From contig JBKPNX010000019.1 in assembly GCA_046732855.1 (NCBI GenBank), forward strand, positions 1-7,623: DNA of 7,623 bases, written 5' to 3'. The DNA comes from JBKPNX01 sp046732855 (GTDB taxonomy: Bacteria > Pseudomonadota > Alphaproteobacteria > Geminicoccales > Geminicoccaceae). Positions within the stretch are counted from its first letter, which is position 1. Each line of letters opens with the position of its first letter. The notes beneath the pieces were generated by a model that did no database searches, was not told where the DNA came from, and saw only the letters and a list, made by a program, of their open reading frames with translations. This document shows positions 1 through 6,355 of this stretch, one piece after another. Made by a program: the position numbers and the translations under genes.

Positions 1-1407
1 GCGCAGCTCCGACCATATCGGGTATCGGGTGAGGAGCACGGCAACCAGCCAGCCGCATGCGGCCATCAGCGCGGCCAGCACGGTTGCGCCGGGCGACAGC
101 ACGAACCCCTGGTCGGACAGCGCCAGTACGGCGGCCGGCCCGGCCGCAGCGCCCGCCGTCGCGATCGCGCTCTTCCAGAGCGCCGCGCAGACCTCCCGCC
201 AGCGGAACGGGATGTGCCGGCGCACGAAGTAGAGCGATAGATACATCTGGAAAGGCAGCGTCACGAGCTTGCTCGCCGCCATCACGAGCACGCCGAAATA
301 GGCGGCGGAACACAGCACCACTGCCGACAGCGAGCGCCCCACCAGATCCGCGAGCACACGGTCTCTGTTGGCCCCGACGGCCAGGAGCACGGGCGACGTC
401 AGCATCACCGGGAACCATGCCAGCCCGGCGACCGCCATCAGCTGAAGCAGCGGAACCACGCCGTCCAGCCACTGCGGGCCCAGCAAAAGCATGACCACCG
501 GAAAGGCCAGGAGAACGAGCAGCACCTGCGCGGGCCAATACAACACGGTGATCAGGCCGAGCGCCCGCAGATAAGGCTCCTTCAGGGAGCGGCCTTCGCG
601 AACCTCGGCCGCCAGCGCCGGAAAGGCCACGGAAAAGACGCTCGTCAACACCACCTTGTCCGGAATGTCCGACACCACGCTCGCCCGATTGTACAAACCC
701 ACGGCAGCGTGCGGGAGCAGATAGCCGAGCACGAGGGAAGGGAGCGACTCGTAGACGCGGTTGATGACGAAGCTCGCGCCGTTGTAGCCGCCGAACGTCA
801 GCACGTTGCCCCACGATTTGAAGGCCGGGCGCAGGATCGACAGATCCGGTCGGAAGTAGAAGGAAAGAATGGCGCTCGCGCCGGCGGCCGCCACCGCCGC
901 CCACGCATAGCTCATGTAGCTGAAGCCGGCGAACGCGAACCAGGCGGTCGCTACCGCGGTGACCGCGGCGCTCGCGGTCTGGATGCAGGCGACGGCGCCG
1001 AACGCCATGTCGCGCCGCAGCAGCCCCAGGATCGGCAGGGACACGGCTTCGATCAGGCCGGCGACCGCGGTGATCCGCAGGAAGCTCGCGAGCTCCTCCT
1101 CGCCGTAGAGGCCCCCGATCCACGGTGCGACCAGGAAAATCAGGGCCGTCATCAGGGCGGTCATCACGAACACGAGGGTGAACGAGGTGCGGATGTCGTC
1201 GCGCCCGATCTCATGGCGCTGGATCAGGAACTCCGGACTCGCGAACTCGCGCAGGCCGAGCGCGATCGTCATGACCGCCGTGCCGATCACGGCGACGCCG
1301 ACCTCGGTCGGGGTGAGCAGGCGCACCACCAGCGCCATGGACGCGAGGCGGACGGCGATCCGCAGGTACTGAGCCGCGGCGGATACGACTAGGGCACGTC
1401 TGACCAA
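1..1407 (-). CDS. Wzx-like polysaccharide flippase (MOP superfamily), C-terminus cut off by window edge
   Basis: This inner-membrane protein probably flips an undecaprenyl-linked sugar repeat unit from cytoplasm to periplasm. The minus-strand frame is open for 469 codons from TTG at 1407 to base 1. The protein is hydrophobic throughout, with probable membrane segments near residues 10-30, 36-55, 73-95, 108-128, 137-158 and 163-182, then a further series to the C-terminus, about 12 in all. Family-like stretches are LLTPTEVGVAVIG near the start, LLRRDMAFGA before helix 5, and RVYESLPSLVLGYLL...VGLYNRA followed by SVAFPALAAE in the middle. These resemble the WzxC/Polysacc_synt branch (usually about 480-500 aa), so only a short tail is missing. 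The start is uncertain: an in-frame TGA lies upstream, TTG at 1434 is also possible, and GAGGAG sits too close to the 1407 TTG. The ATG at 1423 is in another frame. The gene is divergent from the sugar-modification genes. Family is fairly certain; substrate is unknown. Confidence 0.9.
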   Translation of the reverse strand, partial: MVRRALVVSAAAQYLRIAVRLASMALVVRLLTPTEVGVAVIGTAVMTIALGLREFASPEFLIQRHEIGRDDIRTSFTLVFVMTALMTALIFLVAPWIGGLYGEEELASFLRITAVAGLIEAVSLPILGLLRRDMAFGAVACIQTASAAVTAVATAWFAFAGFSYMSYAWAAVAAAGASAILSFYFRPDLSILRPAFKSWGNVLTFGGYNGASFVINRVYESLPSLVLGYLLPHAAVGLYNRASVVSDIPDKVVLTSVFSVAFPALAAEVREGRSLKEPYLRALGLITVLYWPAQVLLVLLAFPVVMLLLGPQWLDGVVPLLQLMAVAGLAWFPVMLTSPVLLAVGANRDRVLADLVGRSLSAVVLCSAAYFGVLVMAASKLVTLPFQMYLSLYFVRRHIPFRWREVCAALWKSAIATAGAAAGPAAVLALSDQGFVLSPGATVLAALMAACGWLVAVLLTRYPIWSELR

Positions 1408-1622
1408 GCTCCTCGGCCCCCATTCCTCTGGCAATCGAGCAAGTCCGGATGGGAGTCAGGCCGCCACGCGCCTGCGAGCAACACCATCAAGGTTGCTTCG
1501 GAGCACGCGCGATGAGCAAAGCTCCCGACCGGTTCGAGCAGGCTCTCCGGTTCCCTCGACCCGGCCCCGCCAAGCGGCAGTGAGACGCCGGCACCCGGAG
1601 CCCGAAGCGATCCCGCGGCGCG

Positions 1623-1632
1623 ATCATATGAT
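1623..1632. repeat. 10-bp perfect palindrome ATCATATGAT
   Basis: ATCATATGAT is identical to its own reverse complement and is AT-rich within GC-rich surroundings. It contains TATGAT on both strands, a 5/6 match to the sigma-70 -10 hexamer. It lies just before a TTGACA and a tandem GGTAAG repeat, so this could be a promoter/operator patch for the divergent genes. That role is inference; the sequence shows only the palindrome. Confidence 0.35.
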
Positions 1633-1637
1633 TGACA

Positions 1638-1650
1638 GGTAAGCGGTAAG
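1638..1650. repeat. Tandem direct repeat GGTAAG-C-GGTAAG
   Basis: Two copies of GGTAAG (1638-1643 and 1645-1650) are separated by one C, giving a 7-base period. Direct half-sites with this spacing can bind a regulator, but two copies of a hexamer may also be chance. It sits 6 bases after the palindrome at 1623-1632, in the middle of the divergent gap. Confidence 0.3.
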
Positions 1651-1665
1651 TTTCCCGACAATTCT

Positions 1666-1675
1666 GCCGATCGGC
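1666..1675. repeat. 10-bp perfect palindrome GCCGATCGGC
   Basis: GCCGATCGGC is a perfect palindrome without a loop, so it is a candidate protein-binding site rather than an RNA hairpin. It is the second 10-bp palindrome within 55 bases. In high-GC DNA such GC palindromes arise by chance fairly often, so the functional reading is weak. Confidence 0.25.
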
Positions 1676-1982
1676 GCTGCAGGCGCTTGACACCGATCGC
1701 AAGAGCGCCCCCCCTGCAGCAAATGTCGCGCAAGCCTCAGGCACCCGACGCGCCATGACGATGATCCGCAAGCTAACCTGAACCGGACTTGCCGGCACGT
1801 CGCCTGAAGGGCTGCCTGGCCCACGATCGGCTGAGGGCGCACCGGCTCCATCGCATCTGCGGCTCTCGCCTGGCCGACCAGCGTCAGACACCTACCCCCT
1901 CAGGCATAAGCCTTCAGATCCGAGTCCTACCTCATGGCTGAGATCTTCGGCCGCCTCGATGCTGGTATCTTCTCCGCTGGCC

Positions 1983-2009
1983 GCCGGCCGATGAATCAAT
2001 CGTGCCGGC
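1983..2009 (+). promoter_or_regulatory. Hairpin in the presumed 5' leader of the methyltransferase operon, followed by TTTT
   Basis: The left arm GCCGGCCGAT (1983-1992) pairs with ATCG-T-GCCGGC (1999-2009): ten base pairs with one bulged T (2003) around a six-base loop, GAATCA. It is followed by CAATTTTG, with TTTT at 2012-2015. The shape resembles a weak intrinsic terminator or attenuator, but no gene ends just upstream on this strand. If real, it would act in the leader of the operon, 27 bases before the small ORF at 2036. The short, interrupted T-run argues against a strong terminator. It could instead be an operator made of inverted half-sites. Confidence 0.4.
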
Positions 2010-2035
2010 AATTTTGCTGTCCATCGGGAGCACCC

Positions 2036-2089
2036 ATGATCGCCCTGACCCTCCTGGTGCGTGGTCAATACCGCCGAGACCGCGCATGA
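2036..2089 (+). CDS. Possible 17-aa leader peptide, overlapping the methyltransferase start
   Basis: ATG at 2036 is preceded by GGGAG (2026-2030) at five bases, the clearest ribosome-binding site near this operon's start. It opens a 17-codon frame, MIALTLLVRGQYRRDRA, whose TGA (2087-2089) overlaps the methyltransferase ATG (2086-2088) as ATGA. The next two junctions in the operon have the same overlap. The methyltransferase start has only a weak site of its own, so translation of this short frame could feed ribosomes into it. Four of the 17 codons are Arg, but this is not a classic amino-acid attenuator run. No homologue is recognised. It may be a translated coupling device, an upstream ORF or chance. 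Confidence 0.4.
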   Translation: MIALTLLVRGQYRRDRA

Positions 2090-3378
2090 GCGCTCACGTT
2101 CTCGATGCGCTGCCCGCCACGGGCATTGACACGGTCCGCCGCTGCCGGCTCTGCGGCGGCGGCCTGGAGCACAGCTTCGTCGATCTGGGCATGTCGCCGC
2201 TGTGCGAGAGCTTTCTCGCGCCCGAGCAGCTCGATGCGATGGAGCCTTACTTTCCGCTCCATGCGCTCGTGTGCGGGACCTGCTTTCTCGTCCAGCTGGG
2301 CGAGTACGTGAGCCCGGAGCACATCTTTCGGGAATACGCCTACTTCTCTTCGTACTCGACGACCTGGGTCGCCCACGCCCAGGCCTACTGCAACATGATC
2401 GCGAAGCGGCTGAACCTCGGACCGGACAGCCTGGCGGTCGAGCTGGCGAGCAACGACGGCTATCTGCTGCAGCATTTCAAGCCACTCGGCGTGCCCGTGC
2501 TCGGCATCGAGCCCGCCGCGAATGTCGCCAAGGTCGCGATCGCCAAAGGCATCCCGACCCGCGTCGAGTTCTTCGGCGTCGAGCTGGCCGAGGCGCTCAT
2601 TGCAGAAGGCAGGCAGGCGGATCTGATCATCGGCAACAACGTCCTCGCTCAGGTTCCCGATCTCAACGACTTCGTCGCCGGAATGGCGCGCCTGCTCGCG
2701 CCCGAAGGCGTCGTCACGCTCGAATTTCCGCACCTCGAGCGACTGATGGCCGAAAACCAGTTCGACACCATCTATCACGAGCACTTCTCGTACTTCTCGC
2801 TCATCGCGATCGAGCGCCTGGCGGGCCGGCACGGGCTCAAGCTGATCGATGTGGAGGAGCTCTCCACCCATGGCGGCTCGCTGCGCGTGTATCTCGCCCA
2901 GGCGGGCGGGACGTGGCGGACGGCCAAGAGCGTGCCCGAGCTGCTCGCGCGCGAGCACAGGCTCGGCTTTCGCGACCTCGCGACGTACGCGTCCTTCGCC
3001 GAGCAGGTGCGCCGCACCAAGCGCAGGCTGCTGGCGTTCCTGATCGCGGCCAAGGACCAGGGCGCGACCATCTGCGGCTACGGCGCGCCGGGCAAGGGCA
3101 ACACGCTCCTGAACTACTGCGCGATCGGCCCCGACTTCCTCGAGTTCACGGTCGACCGCAACCCGTACAAGCACGGCCGGTTCACGCCGGGCATGCACAT
3201 CCCGATCCGGCCGGTCGAGGCGCTCGACGCGGCCAGGCCCGACTATGTCCTGATCCTGCCGTGGAATCTCAAGGACGAGATCATCCAACAGATGCGCCAC
3301 ATCGCTGCCTGGGGCGGCAAGTTCATCGTGCCGATCCCGGAGCTTGCGGTCATCGACCCGAAGGATCTGCAGTCATGA
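2086..3378 (+). CDS. NDP-sugar C-methyltransferase (TylCIII/TcaB9-type, SAM-dependent)
   Basis: This cytoplasmic enzyme of 430 aa is expected to transfer a methyl group from S-adenosylmethionine to a ring carbon of a keto-deoxysugar nucleotide, giving a branched-chain sugar. All three family domains are visible. The N-terminal zinc domain has CxxC pairs C20/C23 and C63/C66. The central SAM-binding domain has motif I VELASNDGY at 118-126 and the YHEHFSYFS signature at 230-238. The C-terminal domain has GYGAPGKGNT at 331-340 and a later ILPWN. By alignment with TcaB9 (Tyr76, His181, Tyr222, Glu224, His225), this protein keeps Tyr84, Tyr230, Glu232 and His233. It has Gln189 (codon CAG) where His181 would fall, in NNVLAQVPD. 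ATG 2086 is chosen because homology begins shortly after it. The frame is open back to GTG 2002, but those extra 28 residues look non-homologous. It overlaps the next gene by four bases (ATGA). The sugar substrate is not determined. Confidence 0.92.
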   Translation: MSAHVLDALPATGIDTVRRCRLCGGGLEHSFVDLGMSPLCESFLAPEQLDAMEPYFPLHALVCGTCFLVQLGEYVSPEHIFREYAYFSSYSTTWVAHAQAYCNMIAKRLNLGPDSLAVELASNDGYLLQHFKPLGVPVLGIEPAANVAKVAIAKGIPTRVEFFGVELAEALIAEGRQADLIIGNNVLAQVPDLNDFVAGMARLLAPEGVVTLEFPHLERLMAENQFDTIYHEHFSYFSLIAIERLAGRHGLKLIDVEELSTHGGSLRVYLAQAGGTWRTAKSVPELLAREHRLGFRDLATYASFAEQVRRTKRRLLAFLIAAKDQGATICGYGAPGKGNTLLNYCAIGPDFLEFTVDRNPYKHGRFTPGMHIPIRPVEALDAARPDYVLILPWNLKDEIIQQMRHIAAWGGKFIVPIPELAVIDPKDLQS

Positions 3379-4187
3379 AAGTCGTGCTCTTCTGCGGGGG
3401 GCTCGGCACCCGGATTCGCGAGTATTCCGAGAGCATCCCGAAGCCGATGATCCCGGTGGGGCATCAGCCGATCCTGTGGCACGTCATGCAATACTACAGC
3501 GAGTACGGGCACACCGATTTCATCTTGACCCTGGGCTACAAGGCCAACATCATCAAGGAGTTCTTCCTGAATTATCGGCCGCAGGTTTACGCCGACTGCG
3601 TCGTGTCGGGCTTTGGCGCCCACGTCGAGCTGCTGAGCAAGCCCGAGGAAGACTGGCGCGTGTCGCTGATCGACACCGGGATCTGGCGCAATATCGGCGA
3701 ACGCCTGTGGGCCGTGCGCGACTACGTGAAGAACGAGGAGATGTTCCTCGCGAATTACAGCGATGGTCTGACCGACGTGAACCTGGACGACATGGTCGAG
3801 CGCTTCCAGCAGAGCGACAAGATCGCCTGCTTTCTCGCCGTGCGGCCACCCCTGACGTACCATCTCGCGGACATCGAACCGGATGGCCGGGTGCGCGAGT
3901 TCCGCTCGTCCGACCGCTCGGACATCTGGATCAATGCCGGCTATTTCCTGCTGCGCCCCGAGATCTTCGATTACATGAAGGAGGGCGAGGAGCTGGTGCT
4001 CGAACCCTTCTGGCGCCTGATCGAGGCCGACAAGCTCATGGCCTACAAGCACGAGGGGTTCTGGCGCTGCATGGACAATCTGAAGGACCGCCAGGTCCTC
4101 GAGCAGATGGTCGAAACGGGCAAGATGCCGTGGCGGGTCGGTGACGCCGCCAAGCGCGGCAGGACGTTGTCGATCGCCGGCCTATGA
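3375..4187 (+). CDS. rfbF: Glucose-1-phosphate cytidylyltransferase-like sugar nucleotidyltransferase
   Basis: This 270-aa enzyme probably joins a sugar-1-phosphate to CTP or another NTP to make an NDP-sugar, the first step of a deoxysugar pathway. The N-terminal nucleotide-binding loop is GGLGTRIRE (8-16), followed by the catalytic-lysine motif PKPM (K23). It also has GYKANIIKEFF (54-64), IDTG (99-102), YSDGLTD (128-134, probable metal ligand D130), INAGYF and GFWRCMDNLKD. These match RfbF/DdhA in order and spacing. Two differences stand out: the RfbF segment after DTG that usually contains TGGR reads WRNIGERL here, and the protein is about 13 residues longer than Salmonella RfbF (257 aa), mostly at the C-terminus. 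The true NTP or sugar specificity may therefore differ. The start overlaps the methyltransferase stop (ATGA) and has AAGGA nine bases upstream. The gene name is by resemblance. Confidence 0.85.
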   Translation: MKVVLFCGGLGTRIREYSESIPKPMIPVGHQPILWHVMQYYSEYGHTDFILTLGYKANIIKEFFLNYRPQVYADCVVSGFGAHVELLSKPEEDWRVSLIDTGIWRNIGERLWAVRDYVKNEEMFLANYSDGLTDVNLDDMVERFQQSDKIACFLAVRPPLTYHLADIEPDGRVREFRSSDRSDIWINAGYFLLRPEIFDYMKEGEELVLEPFWRLIEADKLMAYKHEGFWRCMDNLKDRQVLEQMVETGKMPWRVGDAAKRGRTLSIAGL

Positions 4188-4837
4188 TCCCTCTCCAGCT
4201 CACCCGGCCGGGCGAAACCCTCTCGGTCCTGTGTCTTGGCGCGCACTCGGACGACATCGAGATCGGCGCCGGCGGCACGATCCTCGGCTGGATCGCGTCG
4301 GGGGTCCGGCTCAAGGTCGACTGGTGCTTGCTGAGCGCGCCGGGTCCGCGCGCCGCCGAGGCCGAGGCGTCGGCGCGGGCATTCCTCGTCGGCGCCGCGA
4401 GCAGCCGCATCGAGCTCGCGAGCTTCGAGGATGGTCTCTTTCCCTATCAGGGGCAGGAGATCAAGGCCTGGCTGGAGGGCCTGCGGACCCGCGTCGCGCC
4501 CGACGTCGTCCTGACCCATCGGCGGAACGATGCGCACCAGGACCATCGCGAGGTCTGCGGGCTGACCTGGAACCTGTTTCGCGATCATCTGATCCTCGAG
4601 TACGAGATCCCGAAGTGGGACGGCGACCTCGGCCAGCCGAACTGCTACATGCCGCTCCCCGCCGCGGTGCTGGAGCGCAAAATCGAGCTGCTGCTGACGC
4701 ATTTCGCCACCCAGCGTTCGAAGGGGTGGTTCGATGCGGAGACCTTCCGCGGGCTCGCCCGCCTGCGCGGCATGGAATGCCGCGCCCCTGAGCGCTTCGC
4801 CGAGGCGTTCACCTCACGCAAAGCGAGGCTCGCCTAG
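4184..4837 (+). CDS. PIG-L (LmbE-like) family zinc-dependent deacetylase
   Basis: This 217-aa cytoplasmic protein belongs to the family that removes N-acyl groups from amino sugars (MshB, GlcNAc-PI deacetylase, BshB). The N-terminal signature AHSDDIEIGAGGT (20-32) supplies H21, D23 (probable catalytic base) and D24. The second metal motif is THRRNDAHQDHREV (111-124), where H121 of the HxDH sequence is the expected third ligand. The length fits the family (about 220-250 aa). It begins in an ATGA overlap with the cytidylyltransferase stop and has little ribosome-binding site of its own, which suggests translational coupling. The context makes a nucleotide sugar or lipid-linked sugar a likely substrate, but deacetylation is not an expected step of a plain CDP-deoxyhexose route, so the real substrate is open. 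Confidence 0.88.
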   Translation: MIPLQLTRPGETLSVLCLGAHSDDIEIGAGGTILGWIASGVRLKVDWCLLSAPGPRAAEAEASARAFLVGAASSRIELASFEDGLFPYQGQEIKAWLEGLRTRVAPDVVLTHRRNDAHQDHREVCGLTWNLFRDHLILEYEIPKWDGDLGQPNCYMPLPAAVLERKIELLLTHFATQRSKGWFDAETFRGLARLRGMECRAPERFAEAFTSRKARLA

Positions 4838-4900
4838 CGCGGGTCGGTGCCCCGAACGAGCCAGACCTGGCCGCGACGGCAATCGAGGTCGTACCGGATC

Positions 4901-6355
4901 ATGCGCACGCAAGGACGTCGGATCCTCTGGCTCGGGGCGGTGCTTGCGGGCATCGGCGCCGGATGCGTGTCGTGCGCCAGAGACGATGCCGCCAGCGTCT
5001 TGAGACCCGGCCAGGACCTGCAATCGATCGTGGCGAGCGCCCCGGAGGGAGCCCGCTTCGTGTTCGAACCCGGCGTCTATCGCCAGCAGACGATCTACCC
5101 GAAGGACCGGCAGCAATTCGTAGGGCAGGACGGGGTCGTTCTGAACGGCGCCATGGACTTGGCGACCTGGACTGAGGTTTCGGGGATCTGGCAGACCGAC
5201 GGCATTCCGGAACCGTTGGACTTCCATGGCGACTGCGAGGACGACCACGAGCTTTGCAATCGCCGGGAGGATCTCTTCGTCAACGGCCGGCTCTACGAGC
5301 GCCGGCCCTCTCTGCAGGGGCTCGGGCCGGGGCAGTGGTACTACGAGAACGGCCGCGCCTACATCGCTGACGACCCGACCGCCCAATTGGTCGAGTTGAG
5401 CGTCACGCCGGTGGCCTTCGGTGGCGACGCCAAGGACGTCGTGCTCGAGGACCTCGTGGTCGAGAAGTACGCATCCGACGCCCAGTCCGGCGCCATTCAC
5501 CTGGACAGTGCCCGTGGCTGGCGGATCTCCGGCGTCACGGCGCGCTGGAACCACGGCGCCGGTCTTTTCTTCGGGCCGGAGACGCGGGTCAGCGGCGGCT
5601 CGTTCAGCCATAACGGCCAGCTCGGCATCGGCGGCACCGGCGAGGGCGCCACGATCGACGGCGTGGAGATCGCGTTCAACAATTACGCGGGCTACAATTC
5701 CGGGTGGGAAGCCGGCGGCACCAAGTTCGCCCGGACCAAGGACCTGATCGTGCGCAATTCCTGCGTACATCACAACGCCGGCCCCGGCCTGTGGACCGAC
5801 ATCGACAACATCGGTGTGCTATATCAAGGCAACAAAGTCTTTCTGAATACCGACGACGGCATCAAGCATGAGATCTCGTTCAAGGCGACGATCCGCGACA
5901 ATATCGTCTCTCATAACGGCACGAGTGGATTCGACGTCTGGTTGTGGGGATCGCAGATCCTCATCCAGAACAGCGCCGATGTCGAGGTCTACGATAATCT
6001 GGTCGAGGTATCCGACCGGTTCGGCAACGGCATTGCCGTGATTCATCAGGATCGCGGCGGCGGCGACCATGGCCCATGGCACGGGGTCAACAACTCGATC
6101 CACGACAATACGATCATCCACCTGGGCAGCCGCGGCCAGAACGGCGTGGTCATGGATACCGACGACGCCTGGTACTGGAACGAGGCGAACAACAGCTTCG
6201 ATCGGAACCGCTACATCGTGGCGGACCCGGCAAGCGCATACTGGACTTCGCACAACCACGGCGACAGCTGGGGCAACCTCAAGAGTCTGGGGCTGGAGCC
6301 GAACGGCGAGCTGGTCGTCGAGCAGCGCGCGCCGATGGAGCTGTCCTGCAGCTGA
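4901..6355 (+). CDS. Exported right-handed parallel beta-helix repeat protein
   Basis: A 484-aa protein with an N-terminal export signal: basic MRTQGRR, then a hydrophobic core of about residues 8-21. Cleavage could be by signal peptidase I (SCA, near 26). A lipoprotein is possible because Cys22 follows GAG, but the lipobox lacks the usual Leu at -3. Residues 34-70 (PGQDLQSIV...FEPGVYR) are the typical entry to a pectate-lyase-like helix. An insert with paired Cys and REDLFVNGRLYERR precedes repeated rungs of the form I/V-x-D/N-N-x-I/V-x-x-N, including GLWTDIDN, DDGIKHEISFKATIRDNIVSHNG and VYDNLVEV. Such proteins are often polysaccharide lyases, epimerases or hydrolases; I see no residue set that decides among these. 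ATG 4901 is preferred over the in-frame GTG 4847 because it places the signal at the N-terminus. It follows PIG-L by 63 bases and probably belongs to the same operon. A role in modifying or releasing the polymer is inference. Confidence 0.85.
   Translation: MRTQGRRILWLGAVLAGIGAGCVSCARDDAASVLRPGQDLQSIVASAPEGARFVFEPGVYRQQTIYPKDRQQFVGQDGVVLNGAMDLATWTEVSGIWQTDGIPEPLDFHGDCEDDHELCNRREDLFVNGRLYERRPSLQGLGPGQWYYENGRAYIADDPTAQLVELSVTPVAFGGDAKDVVLEDLVVEKYASDAQSGAIHLDSARGWRISGVTARWNHGAGLFFGPETRVSGGSFSHNGQLGIGGTGEGATIDGVEIAFNNYAGYNSGWEAGGTKFARTKDLIVRNSCVHHNAGPGLWTDIDNIGVLYQGNKVFLNTDDGIKHEISFKATIRDNIVSHNGTSGFDVWLWGSQILIQNSADVEVYDNLVEVSDRFGNGIAVIHQDRGGGDHGPWHGVNNSIHDNTIIHLGSRGQNGVVMDTDDAWYWNEANNSFDRNRYIVADPASAYWTSHNHGDSWGNLKSLGLEPNGELVVEQRAPMELSCS

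Larger units (their letters stand above)
1408..2035. other. Long divergent intergenic region, no convincing gene
   Basis: About 630 bases separate the minus-strand flippase from the first plus-strand ORF. Short open frames exist on the minus strand (1389-1733, 1487-1891), but their translations are Arg/Pro/Ala-rich and resemble no family I know. The region must hold promoters for both directions, but I cannot place one firmly. A TATGAT -10-like hexamer reads on the minus strand at 1628-1623, with only a 3/6 -35 match 16 bases upstream. TTGACA occurs on the plus strand at 1632-1637 and 1687-1692 without a good -10 at 16-18 bases. Repeats and a hairpin inside are listed separately. Confidence 0.6.

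Noticed and set aside
709..1392. Long plus-strand open frame opposite the flippase
   Set aside because: Its product is an Arg/Glu/Asp/His-rich string without family features, while the minus strand encodes a clear multi-spanning flippase across the same bases.
1632..1692. Plus-strand TTGACA hexamers at 1632 and 1687 as sigma-70 promoters
   Set aside because: No acceptable -10 lies 16-18 bases downstream of either; the best match after the first (GACAAT, 1657-1662) is at 19 bases and only 4/6.
2065..3300. 411-codon minus-strand frame opposite the methyltransferase
   Set aside because: High-GC antisense shadow; the plus strand has full-length homology with zinc, SAM and C-terminal motifs.
2202..3374. 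Apparent N-terminal extension of the cytidylyltransferase frame through the methyltransferase gene
   Set aside because: The frame is open by chance; the protein family begins at the ATG at 3375 (MKVVLFCGGLGTR) and the upstream part is a low-complexity Arg/Ala shadow.
4814..5773. 319-codon minus-strand frame opposite the beta-helix gene
   Set aside because: No recognisable domain; the sense strand carries a signal peptide and regular beta-helix rungs.
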